From Rhyacichthys aspro (taxonomy: Eukaryota > Chordata > Actinopteri > Gobiiformes > Rhyacichthyidae), in NCBI GenBank assembly GCA_036850595.1, contig CM072152.1, forward strand, positions 16,877,207 to 16,941,206: a stretch of DNA of 64,000 nucleotides. Reading direction: 5' to 3'. The notes beneath the pieces are model-generated. The model was not told the origin of the DNA. It saw nothing but the letters and a program-made list of their open reading frames with translations, and did not search any database. The number at the start of each line of letters is the position of its first letter. Position 1 is the stretch's first letter. This document shows, one piece after another, positions 25,136 to 36,645 of this stretch. The position numbers and the translations under genes are program-made.

Positions 25136-28100
25136 GAAGCCAAAAGGATATGATCACATCAAAAGGACAGATAAGTGTCACTTAAACCTGGACAAAGGAC
25201 ACAACACTTTCACAAATGCAAATGAGTTTTTGGTAATAAATATTATGGCAGTTTAAGGAGCAATCCTTCTCATGTGTTGTAATATTTTGGGCATTTTTGA
25301 CTCATCAATAGGCTGGGCCTGGTCCCAACAACACAATGAAAACTGAGCTTGGACAGACTTTAGAGCAGAAACTCCTAATTTGAGGCTGCCATTGAAAACC
25401 TCAGATGATGAACGTGTTTCTCTTTATCAGAAAATCAATGATGTATTGTTAATATGATTATATCCTAAAGAATCTATATGAAGACTGTTTTAATTGTTCT
25501 TCTTTCTTGACTATAAGATCTGTAAGTGGACAGAGACACTTCTTATAACTGTCCCTGTACTTCCTCTTCTCCCAGATCATTGGCCATCTTGTAGCTTTGC
25601 ACAACACCACTTTGAGGCCATCACACAGACGTACACACACCTTTTAGTACATATGCACTAAAAACACATCTGTGTATGTCTTCCTTGTATTTATTTATTC
25701 ATTATTTGTTTTGTACAAATCTCTAATGAAATCAGGTAGACATTGTTGGGCTGTAGTGTGATGAAAATGAAAATCAGGGTTAATGAAATAACGTTTGTTT
25801 CTGAAAATGTTCTTGTGTCAAAGATTTAAAAACTCTGGTCAGAACCACTTTTATCTCGAATCAAAGTCAATTAATTCAAACATGGACGTGAGGAGCTCAT
25901 TCATTTTGACAGCGGCCATACTTTGCTCTACATTGGGTTTCATTTTTGTGCTGCATCTCCAGAAATGTGAATGTTTGTCCATTTGTTTAATGCCTCTCAA
26001 AGTGCTTTTATAAACGTCACAGCAGTCGGCTCATCATGTGTCACATCCATCTAAGGCTTTTATAGAATTTTTTTGGACCAACATTTTCCATGATCACTGA
26101 ACAAAACCACTCTTAGTAGTGTGTCACTATGTCAGTTGTTTCCCTCATTGAACATTATCCAAAGTTCCTGCACTTTTTTATTTACTGAAAAATATTTAAT
26201 TAAAACATTATAGACATGTGTCGGTTTGTCTCATCATTAAGAAATTGCTGCTTGTTTATAAATGATACATGAATAGTAGAGTACTGTTTTATTTTGAGAG
26301 GTAGCATGTCCCTCCCATCTGAAATTCCCCTTTTTGACCTGTAGAGGACAGTGGTGTCTTGAAACCAAATGCTTTGCTAAAAGCCATTCACCTACTACTG
26401 ACAAATATCTACAATTACATAATTGAACTCAGTCCAGCAGCAGTGAACAAGTCTTCTTCCAAATGAGAGGCATGATAAAAGCAACTTCATCTTTCAAATT
26501 ATCATTATATCTCTAGTGTATTGCATTGCCTCCCTGAATTCTTAGGCTGTAATTCCTCTTTTTCACCCTCTGTAACTACAGAATGCAGCCTGGGGCATTA
26601 AATTGAAAGGACCCATTGGCCATCATTCTCTTAAGGAGCTTTCAGTTGGTGGTAACCCTTTGTTTGCTTTTGTGTTTGTCTGCTGTGGATGACGCTCATC
26701 AAGGAAAATACCTAAGGGGTGTCAACAGGCAGTTCCTGGGATGCCGTTAATGTCCCTTCCATTTGACTGGGCTGGATAGCATCGTTAGCACTTGAAGGCC
26801 TTTTGTTTGGATCAGGAATCGTTTTCGGCTTGATTTGCTACTTGACAAAGTTGTTTGTCACGTAGCTAAGACATAAGTGCAACGTAGCTGCTACAAATAA
26901 CACATTTAAAATGATCCTAATTTTTATAGTATAGACAATATACATATGTATGTTATCTGTTTATTATTCCTTTTAACTTTGTAGGAGCATCACCCATTTT
27001 TGTTTGCCATATTCCATCAGAATACCTGCTGTCAGCTTTCCTTATGTCTTCAAGGCTGATCAAACATTGCAGACTTTCTCAAATAAGCAGAAGGGGTGTG
27101 GGGCAGAGATGTCAATGACACAACTACAGACACAAAAGGTGCATCTCATATACATTAAAACAATTGTTCTCTCCAATACACACAAATGGGACACACCTAG
27201 GTCTTCTGTAGTCCAAACAGCTGCACTGTGAGTCGTTGCTTTGCTGTAAAGCCATTCATTTAGAGGTGATAACCGGGCCGTCAAAGTCAAAAGTTGTCTG
27301 ATTTAGGAAAGTTTTATTTTGAAATTTACTTTTTTGTATTGAGCTGCTCTTTTAATGTGCCTCTTTCGATCCTATATAACAATATAAATTATTTGTTAAC
27401 ATAAAGGTTATAACAGACAACTCTGCCTGTTACTGTACGGTAACAAGGGAAGATAAAGTTGTCATATAAAAATGTGGTTGTACTGTGATTAGTACCAATG
27501 TGTGGGATTTCATTCAACACATCTAATTTAATATGAGTAGCATATCATAAAAAGGTAAAGCTTTCCAGATAAAAAAATCAGCCACAACATACAGATAGTA
27601 ATGCTTTTCTATCTATTCTATTATAGTCTAATCAGCTAATTAGCATCTCATTCTTATTCACTGCACAGCTTTTAAACGGGCATAGAGACCCCATATTCTT
27701 ACTACAAATGACATGTAGCAAGAAGTGTGTAAAAATATGAGAACAAATATTTTATGACAGTGTGTTTTAAATGAAGGCTGATGGTATAGGCACTGTTTCT
27801 ATCAGGTTCTATGATATGTTTTAATGTTGAACTGCTTCATGAGACAAAGCTGTGAAAGTGCTGTGGAGAGGGCTGTGTTGATACAAATGAGTTCCTGTCA
27901 AAGTACTCTGGTAAAAAAAAAAAAAAAAAAAAAAAAAAAGGTATTTGCAATATGCTAAGATTATTTTCTGTGTGCTTCTTGGAGCTGGTCTTTGTAAATA
28001 GAGAGAAAGACTGTCATATTTTACAGTGATGTAGAGCTATTTATACCAATTCAAGGATTGTTCAGATGTATACGGATAGAGTCATATTCAATAAAATGGA

Positions 28101-28480
28101 CATAATGCTTTCTCAATTGTTTGCTTATGTTTTGTGGCAATTTAGCAGGAAGGCTACAATTTCTTTTGATAACTTTATTTGCTCATAAGTATAATTAATT
28201 TGTAATTCTGATCTCTATAGTCCTCGGTTCCCACGTTTTTGATTTATGTAACGTGGAAATTTTGCACAGGGTTATGTAAACCCCTGTAAACACAATGATG
28301 CTTTACGCCGATTTCAGAAATAAAACTGGGGCTGGTCTTAGTTTCGAGACAGTAATAAGTCGTAGTAACAGTAACTTGAACCGATGTGACCATGTTGTTT
28401 TTGTAAATGTGAGGAAATCTTTCAATGACTTGGTTTTGAATGAAAAGACTCACTCGTCAGTCACCATAACACGGGCTCTC
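25136..28480 (+). other. dlgap4 3' untranslated region and spacer to tgif2
   Basis: After the dlgap4 stop the first AATAAA is at 25235-25240. Further signals occur at 28090-28095 (AATAAA) and near 26198 (ATTAAA). Mammalian DLGAP4 has a multi-kilobase 3' UTR, so transcripts may extend well into this stretch. No protein-like frame is present. A pure A27 run lies at 27913-27939. The exact cleavage site cannot be read from the sequence. Confidence 0.55.
27913..27939. repeat. A27 homopolymer
   Basis: Twenty-seven consecutive A residues. I see no flanking target-site duplication or SINE body to call it a retroposon tail, so it is listed only as a homopolymer. Confidence 0.85.
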
Positions 28481-28503
28481 TGCCTGTCCAGCGGAGGCCT
28501 CTG

Positions 28504-28549
28504 ATTGGACAACAGCTGCCCAGGAGGCTTAATAGTCGGCTGTGATTGG
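28504..28549 (+). promoter_or_regulatory. tgif2 promoter region with two inverted CCAAT boxes
   Basis: ATTGG occurs at 28504-28508 and again at 28545-28549, the second within GATTGGCGG, in a CpG-enriched block that runs to about 29120 and precedes the candidate first exon ending at 28897. NF-Y type CCAAT boxes about 40 bases apart are typical of TATA-less promoters. The transcription start is probably between 28600 and 28860. Confidence 0.5.
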
Positions 28550-28878
28550 CGGAGAGCGGTTAATGAGGCGGGACCATTTCAGCTGCGTCTGTCAAGATTG
28601 GCAAAAAGCTGGCGCTGCTACGTGCAGGTAAAAGGAATAAGCGACACAAACACGAAACATTTGTCTTGCCTGGAAGAGGGCAGTGCGATGGGAAAGGTTG
28701 ATCGTTTTGTTTCTCCAGAGGCCACGAAGAGGTGTATTTAAGTCGAGTAAAAAAGGCGCAACACCTTCTGCGTCTTGGAAGAAAGTGGCGTTGTGTCAAG
28801 CAGCGTTTGGCTCGAGAGCACGCTTTGTACAGCAGCAGGCAACTTGGACAGCTGCGTGTTTCCAGCCATCAACAAAGA

Positions 28879-28897
28879 ATGAAAGCGTTCAAACGAG
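28879..28897 (+). CDS. tgif2: candidate first coding exon of tgif2 (alternative N-terminus)
   Basis: ATG at 28879 opens six codons, MKAFKR, and one extra base before a strong donor GTAAGA at 28898. Splicing to the acceptor at 30591-30593 keeps the frame through ALEDERHTEQGHSSA into the canonical MSDSDDG start at 30638, adding 22 residues. TGIF1 isoforms also begin with short alternative first exons starting MK. The frame may equally be fortuitous leader sequence, with translation starting at 30638. Confidence 0.4.
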
Positions 28898-30637
28898 GTA
28901 AGAGCCGCAGGACTGGTGTTTTAGGAACATTTCTGACCTGTTTATCGTCCTCGTATCGTGCGTCCGTGGAGCCGCCGTGTGCTCGCTGTTGCTTTTGCCT
29001 GGTATGTGTGCTTTTGTTGTGAACCAATGCGGCGTGTGTTTGTGTTTAAATTTGGAGGGACAGCTAGCCAGCTAGTTATCTCGGGAGGCAGGCATGGTGT
29101 CCATCTGGCGGAGCGACATGCGGGACGTGCTCGACTCCTTTGTGCCTCCCAGACGCACAGTTTACCCAAAAGCCACTTGGTTTATGCGTTTCGAATCTAA
29201 CATTTTTACATCGTGTTTGCGGCTTTTAGATCTGAAACATTATGTTTGGACTGTGATCTCATTTAAAAGTTTAGGTGTGTTTGATGGCTCGTCGTGATGA
29301 CACCAAAAAACATTTTAAGTAAAGTAAAATGCGAAACCGAGACAAGTTTTGGGGGATTTGTTTTTTTAATTTTCATAATATGCAGTAACTAGCCACAAGA
29401 CACAGATTTTCCTATTTAATGAACAGAGGGGCCCTTGTAAACAAAACACACGTTTGGTGCTTGTGGCTTCTGCTGCTTTGACTTTATTAAAAGCCAGATT
29501 AATACTGAGGACGTCCTTAAAAACACACTGACCTAATAATTAAAGCAAAAGACCACAACTTTGTTGTGGGACACGTTTTCTTTTTTGATGCTACAAAATT
29601 AACAAAGAATGTAATGCAAAAATCGCTACAAAATGATACAACCACAACTTTTATTCTTTATATTTTACTAGATTCTTCTTCTTACTTGTTATTTATCTCA
29701 CAACTTTGACCAAAGTGTGCCGTAATAAATGTGCAAATAAAGCGTTGAATAAAATTAGGTTGGTTAGTTCATAAATGATTGTATTTAAATGTAAGCACCA
29801 CATCCCTCCTGTGGGGAATGCAGGGTTCAACAGATTTGTCAGCCTCTCTTTGAGCCTTCAGTTGAATTGGTATTAGGTGAAAATGGCCTCCTTTACGTGG
29901 TCAATAGATTCCTGGGCCACTGGCTACTGTGATGTTGATATGCACACAATCTCCTTTGTGAAGACAGGCACAGCCCTGGGGGTCAGGTTTCACTCTGCCC
30001 CAGAGAGACATTTACTACATTCTGTGGCCAACCCCTAGAATCAAATAAGAGCCATTTTATGGGAGATTCCCTCCAGTGGTAATTCAGGGGTTAAAAATAA
30101 CCTCCACCAAAACTGAAAAACACAAGCCATTATTTCAATATGGCCAACCTTCATCTTTTTTAGTGTGACCTGTGCCTATTCAAGTACATTATAATTCTGT
30201 AAATCTTGCAGTTATCAGTTAAACTGTAACAAACTCCCATCGCTCCTACAGCTATATAATTATTCACATTATGACACTTAAACTGTGTCTGAGTTTGGAG
30301 ACTGTGGAGGTGTCAATTAAGTAGATTGTAATTAATAAAGTAATTAATTTAATAGATCTGTTAATTAAAGTGCAAAATTGACGTTTGTTTATTAACGTCA
30401 TCATGTTCTCACATTTCACATTAGGTCAACTAGGATAGTTAGCATCATGTTTATTTTATTTGTAATTTAGGAGAATCCAGACTTTCCTGGTAAGCATTCT
30501 TCAGTATAAGGATGTGCATCATTATTAGGCAGCTTCATTACAAATGAGAGTGTAGTTTTGACTCTAAATGTGAGTGTGTCCTTCTGTCTGCAGCTCTAGA
30601 GGATGAGCGTCACACGGAGCAGGGACACTCTTCGGCC

Positions 30638-32940
30638 ATGTCGGACAGCGATGACGGCTCCCCGCTTGACCTGTCGGGGGGAGGCCTCTGTGGGAAACGC
30701 CGTCGCCGAGGCAACCTGCCCAAGGAGGCGGTGCAGATTCTGCGGAGCTGGTTGTACGAGCACCGCTTCAATGCTTATCCATCAGAGCAGGAGAAACTCA
30801 GTCTGTCGGGACAGACCAACCTCTCAGTGCTGCAGGTGAGACACGTTCTTACTGTACTCTCCATTTTTTATACTCAGAAATAATTATTAGATGCGTTATA
30901 GTGGCCCAAAATAGGCAGTTTTAAAGCCTGGAGATGACTCACCTTAGGCTTAGGAGACAACAAAACTAACTTTAGAGCTATATCCTGAAATCTATTTCAA
31001 GCTCCTTCAGTATACCATGACCTAGATGAATAAAAACTCTTACACAGCTCTTTCAGATCTTGCATAACAAAATCCTTTGCTTCTTAATGCACAGGCATGC
31101 ATTAACAGCCTGTCTTAGATAAGACATTACGGACATTATAGCAACACACTTTTCTTATGTTGTTGTTATGTAGTCATTTGACTGGAATGCCTTTGGCCAG
31201 CTTCTCTGTGGCTCAGCATATTTGAGATGAGTCCGTCATTACTGCCAGCTGTGAGTGGGAGGCTTCACCACTACAGACTGGAGCAAAGAAGAGAGACAGT
31301 TTTTGTTTTTATCATTGTTAGTAATGGGTTATGGCCTAATACTAAGGGATTTTCTGTGCTAGAAGATGAATTTGCTGAAACCCACATCAGTTTTAAGTTA
31401 AAGGTTGCTAAAAGGTACAGAGTGCATTAGTGAGTTTTACTAATGTTACACTGCATACAAAACTGCATTCACTGTATACAAAACTGCATTCAAATAAATT
31501 AAGATAAGGGTTGATGCACCAGCTTTGATAATGACTTATCAAGTGATTCTTTAGTCTTTAAGAGAGGAGGCATTTTTAATGTTGAGGTGTGTTTTCTAGA
31601 TCTGTAACTGGTTCATCAACGCACGTCGCCGCCTGCTGCCTGACCTGTTGCGCAAGGACGGCAAAGACCCCACAAAGTTCACCATTTCTCGAAAGGTTAG
31701 CCTCAAAAGTGACCCACACTCATCGCCCGAGAGGCACTGCCCCAGTGGCCCGTCTCAGCCGCGGCCCTCAGTGATCCGCTCTGCTCCCACACTGGACCTG
31801 AGCATGCTGGGAAACACTGCAACGGCCATTTTGACAGGGGCAGGCTTTCCTGGAAAGGAGGGTTCTGTCCAGGCCTTAATGAAGCTGGACACACAGACCC
31901 TACTGAGGGAGGCGGAGGAGAACGGGGGCAACATCAGCTGTGGTGTGGCTGCTAGCCCCACGGGTGGACTCTTCAACACCCCGCCCCCCACTCCCCCAGA
32001 GCTCTTCCCAGCCCAGGACTTCAGTGACCTGAGGCTGCTGGTGGATGCAGCCCTGCAGCGGGCAGCAGAGCAGGAGAACCAGAAGAGGCTGGAAGAAAAG
32101 CAGAAAGCATCCATAGAACCAGTTCAGACTGAGGACAGTGGGCAGCGCAGTGACATGGGACCAACACCACCTCCAGAGGACAGCCAGCAGGTGATGGACC
32201 CGTCCCGCGCACAGAGTCTCATGGAGAAGGCCATGGCTGTCCCAGTGTCTGCAGTCACGTCAGTAAAGCCCCCAGCCACTGTGTCTTCATCTGCCCCTGT
32301 CGCTATAAATGGCCCAGTCCTGGTCTCTGCGCAGAATGCTTCTCCCTTGTCACTCACTAAAATCATCTGGAGTGCCTTAGAGAAAGACCCTGCCAAAGCC
32401 ACGTGCCACGTGCCAAGCTCAGTGTCATACCCTCAACCTGCTGCCGCTCCTGCCACAAGCTCAACATCTCTCTCCGTGTGTCCTCCAAACACTCCTTCAG
32501 GATCAGTCTCTCCAGCCTCCACTTCGGCCTCAGTGCCATCCCAGGCTTCACACACAACTGTAGCGCTTGTCTCAGCTCCGATAGGAGTCCCACTGTACTT
32601 ACCTCTGCACAAATCTCCTTTGTACCCAGTTACAGTGCCATGTGCATCTGTTTCAACACCAGCCCCTCTTCCAGCAGCAGTTTCTTCTGCTCCCCTTCCC
32701 AGCTCAACGCAGACCTCAACTCAAACAGTAACACCTCTTCGCATCACTCCACTACAGGCCACATCCACGAGCAGCACCAGCAGTGGCAGTAACACCCAGA
32801 GATCCGCTGTGTCCAGTGTTTGGAGCATGGTCCACACTGACACAAGACAAACCAGCTCCCTTCAGGTCATACAAGCTCCTATTGCTGCAGTGTGGGCCCC
32901 CAAACACAAGCTGCACACAGTGAGCGAAACTGTTAATTAA
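30638..32940 (+). CDS. tgif2: TGIF2-type TALE homeodomain transcriptional repressor
   Basis: Exons 30594-30835 (coding from 30638) and 31600-32940 join at a GT-AG intron to give 512 residues. The TALE homeodomain spans about residues 15-80 with the three-residue loop AYP and WFINARRR in helix 3. YPSEQEKLSLSGQTNLSVLQIC and LFNTPPPTPPE match TGIF2 better than TGIF1. Proteins of this family bind TGTCA-type sites and act with SMAD2/3 and histone deacetylases to dampen TGF-beta and nodal transcription in the nucleus. PLDLS near residue 9 is a CtBP-binding motif known from TGIF1 but absent from mammalian TGIF2. The protein is about twice the human length (237 residues): the second half is Ser/Thr/Pro/Ala-rich, without a recognised domain. 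Orthology rests on sequence and on dlgap4 and myl9 as neighbours. Confidence 0.92.
31449..31490. repeat. 21-bp tandem duplication in tgif2 intron
   Basis: Two adjacent 21-base units, 31449-31469 and 31470-31490, differ by one base (CACTGCATAC against CACTGTATAC). A recent local duplication in the intron just before the last exon. Confidence 0.75.
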
Positions 32941-34590
32941 TGCATCCGTGGATGTGAGAGGCTGGAGCACACTGTAAATAGGAGAATGTCTTCATGTCTG
33001 AATACAGCAGAGATGCACATCTATGAACTGGGACCAAGAACTGCTCTTCTCAGAGACAGATTTTACAAGTGTACAAAATTTTTGATTCCTTTTTTTAAAT
33101 CCTCTCTAACTAATGTCAGTGTATATTTAGTATTAGTATTATTGCAGTCATTTTTGGCACCAGCACATTTAGCCTCCTCAGTAGCAGTACTGGACTCTGT
33201 TGAATGTACAAAAGGTCTCGTTGTTGGCAGGTCTGGCTGTCAATGAACTATTTCTCTCTTGGAGAATTCTGAAGCTGGACACAATGTATTTTAGATGTTT
33301 TATTTCTTCCAAAATGTACTTTGTTTCAACACACCATTTCCTTTTCTTTGGAGCAGAAGGGAAGTGATTATGCTTCAGTTGGTGTCTGCACAGCTCTCCT
33401 TGACACATCCATCCTTGTGTCTTCTACTTCCTATCTATTTATAGTCGCAAGGAGTCACTGTCCCTCATGAACTGTCATCTCAGCCACTCGAGTGGCTTCA
33501 CTCTACAATCAGGCAGCATTTTAAGTGTAGTTTTTCTACAAGATGTATGCAAATGTGTTTATTTGTGAATGGGGGAATGTTACCATGGTCCAATTGCAAA
33601 TCCTTTTAAAGTTTTGCTGTGAAGAGTAACAGTCGGTAGTGGTAAGCATGTTATGTTTTTTACTTGCCATATTTCAGAGATGAAATTGTCTTGTGATTCG
33701 GTCGGTGTATTTCAAACCAGAATGTATCGCAGGTTGAATGTTATCAATGTGTCTTACAAAAACGGTTGTAGCTTCAAAAGCCTAATGTATCAACTGTACT
33801 TTCTACATATTTAGAAAAGGGTTCTGGTCAATTTCATATCATTATTAATCTAGTAGTTTCCATGAAACTGTCTTCAGTCTCGTGCAAATGCCAATTTTGG
33901 CTTCTGTTTTTGGTTACATTATGTGTGGGTTTCATCATGAATAATACTGTAGTGGTCAATTTAACGTCTTTGGTCCGTTTCAACATTTGTTCTTGAGCAC
34001 AGATACTTGATTGAAACCTTGTACATCTTTGAGGCTTGTTAGGACTTAGACTTTAGTTGATTCCACATGATGGCCAATTCTTTGCTTGTCTGGTGGCTCT
34101 GTTACAGGAACCTACCAGACTGACGTAAACTTATACCTCAGTCTTTCACAGATCAGTTCAGCTTATTTACAGCACCAGGAATCAAAGTAATGCTTTTTGC
34201 ATCCTGTCGCTGGTGACAACACCTTATTGGTTGCCATATTGAAATGAGCAGCAGACTTTTTATTAAACAAGTTTGATATGTGTTTTTAGATATAAACTGA
34301 GTTTCAGAAAAGACAATGTGATCATGCATGTAAATAATTTTGACGTCAACTTGTTTTTGTTTGCATCGGCATGGATTTTTTTTCTTATATTTTAGCCAAA
34401 TACCAATTTCAAGACTAATGTTGTAATCCATGTCTGACATTGGCAGTATGACTGGATGTTGTGCCTTAAGACAGAGGGATGATGTCCCTTTTTTAAATAA
34501 AAAATTATCAATAGTCTGTGCAATATATGCCTTAAACTTTAAATGTGTTTTGTATCAGCATTTCAGAAAATAAAAGTTCAGGTTTTTATA
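32941..34590 (+). terminator. tgif2 3' untranslated region and poly(A) signals
   Basis: No coding frame follows the tgif2 stop. AATAAA occurs at 34497-34502 and again at 34569-34574, the latter followed by T-rich sequence, so the 3' UTR is probably about 1.6 kb. The convergent gene myl9 ends at 35525, leaving roughly 0.9 kb between the two 3' ends. Confidence 0.6.
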
Positions 34591-35524
34591 CACTTGAGGC
34601 TTCTTTCATTGAGTTTTACCATTTAGATTTTACTGGTGCACTCAGACTTACTTTATACTTATAAAAGCTGATAATAACCAAACATGAACAAACTTGAAGC
34701 AGGTTTTATGTTACAATGTATTGGTAAAAAATGCACAGTATATATTATAAATATCCAAATATTTGCCACAGATTTGACAATGTTAACTGTTGGTTAAACT
34801 GGTGCATGCTACCCTCTGCTGTGGTCCATGGGGGAGTCTCTCCCTTTTTACAGATAAATTAATCATAGAAAATGTATTATAAAATGTAGGCATATTCATA
34901 TTTACTATACTTACCTATTTGGTGCCCTATATAAAAATGTGCTAGTGGAGGAAACAATTTTAATTTTAATGTGACTTCAAAAGCCAGAATGAAAAAGTGA
35001 ACAATAACATTCAGTTTATAGTAGTAATAAAAGTGTCAGCTGTGTAAACTCAGGCCAAGACCCATTGCATTTTTCACAATTATTCACAATTATTTGCTGA
35101 TTTGGTGTAAAATGTTTTAGGGACCACTGGATCAGTATTACATCTGGTACACAAAAAGACACGGGGTAAACAGCTAACAGAGCAGAAATGTTTTATAAGC
35201 TCCAAAGCTCCAAACAAGCCTGAGCCCCTTCCCAAAGCAGACATACTGTATCCTTCAACAAATACACACAATCGTTTGAGGACGGGAACATTTACATGAA
35301 CAAACTCTAAAACTATTTGGTCATGACTGTAGAAAAACACTTACTGATTGTCAACACGTCCAAAATAATTTCTCTATATTTCATAGTTTCCATCAAACAG
35401 GGGTACAAAAGGATTTTCTTGCAGTGCTTGTGCAGGTAAAGTAGCTATTGGGCCGGAAGAGGTAAACATGGCTGATACATAGCATTGAACCTTGTAGTCC
35501 AAACGCACAGTGTTTTAATCCCTT

Positions 35525-36407
35525 CTACTCATCGTCCTTGTCTTTGGCGCCGTGTTTGAGGATGCGGGTGAACTCTGCGTAGTTAAAGTTGCCTTTTTTG
35601 TCGATGGGCGCCTCACGGAAGAGCTCATCCACCTCCTCATCTGTGAAGCGGTCGCCCATAGTGGTCAGGAGTTCTCTCAGGTGATCCTCGTGAATGACTC
35701 CTGGGAAATCAGGTTATAACATTATACACCAGCATCCTAGAATATACCGTGTTGTTGTGGTATTTAGGCCAAAGCAGTAAACTCACCAGATCCCTCCTCG
35801 TCAAAGCAGGCAAAGGCATTACGGATGACGTCCTCCGGGTCTGTTCCATTGAGCCTCTCTCCAAACATCGTGAGGAACATGGTGAAGTTGATGGGACCTG
35901 GCGCTTCACTCATCATCCCTTCAAGGTATTCATCAGAGGGGTTCTTTCCTGAGGAACAACAACACTGTTAATGGTACAAAATAATAGTGTAGGCAACACC
36001 AAACTAATCGAGTCATGTCAGAGGCCAAAATGTATTTATGAGGAGTGTGTTTCATGTGTCCAGTCATTCAAAACTTAGGAATATGGTGAGTCAGGCACAT
36101 TTCAACTATAGAGCATCTTTAAAGCTAAATAAGTTCATGATTATAAAGCTACATCAACATTCTTTAATCCTGAGACAACCCTGGGCCTGACTCCAATCTC
36201 AATATGGGAAAAAGCATGTTTACCCAAAGAGGCCAACATGTCATGCAGATCCTCCTTGTCGATAAACCCATCTCGGTTCTGGTCAATCATGTTGAAGGCC
36301 TCTTTGAACTCCTGGATCTGGGACTGGTCGAACATGGCGAACACATTGGAGGTGGCCCTCTGAGGACGCTTCTTGGTGGTCTTTCCCTTGGCGCGTTTGC
36401 TCGACAT
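35525..36407 (-). CDS. myl9: myosin regulatory light chain 9 (smooth-muscle/non-muscle MLC20)
   Basis: Minus-strand exons 36407-36224, 35948-35787 and 35700-35525 join in phase to 173 residues. The N-terminus MSSKRAKGKTTKKRP is followed by QRATSNVF, which holds the Thr18/Ser19 pair phosphorylated by MLCK and ROCK. EF-hand 1 has a complete loop, DQNRDGFIDKED; the later EF-hands are degenerate, as usual in the family. EYLEGMMSEAPG and IHEDHLRELL favour MYL9 over MYL12. The light chain binds the IQ region of myosin II heavy chain and switches on contractility. The C-terminus KDKDDE is one Glu longer than the 172-residue mammalian protein. The gene is convergent with tgif2, and a leader exon must lie upstream because an acceptor-like CAG directly precedes the ATG. 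Confidence 0.95.
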
Positions 36408-36618
36408 GGTGACAGCTGGATGTGGACCTGTGCACATTTAAATACATAGATTTTAAATGTCGGGGATGTCCATGTTGTTGCTTTTTGACTCAATTAAAAT
36501 ACGACTACAACACTGGAGAGAAACCCGTTATTCTTAAACGTCAGTCTCCATGTCTCCACAGTTCTCACTCTCCAGAATTAGACCTGCTACTCATGTTCAG
36601 TTCTGCAAGGATTTCTCG

Positions 36619-36645
36619 TGTGTGTGTGTGTATATGTGTGTGTGT
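36619..36645. repeat. GT-rich microsatellite
   Basis: A run of GT with a TATA interruption upstream of the second myl9 exon, within its first intron. Simple repeat. Confidence 0.75.

Noticed and set aside
27913..27939. A27 run as the tail of a retroposed gene or SINE
   Set aside because: No body sequence or target-site duplication can be recognised beside it.
34800..34816. Another CTCF-like core (ACCCTCTGCTGTGG)
   Set aside because: An extra base disrupts the core, so the match is poor.
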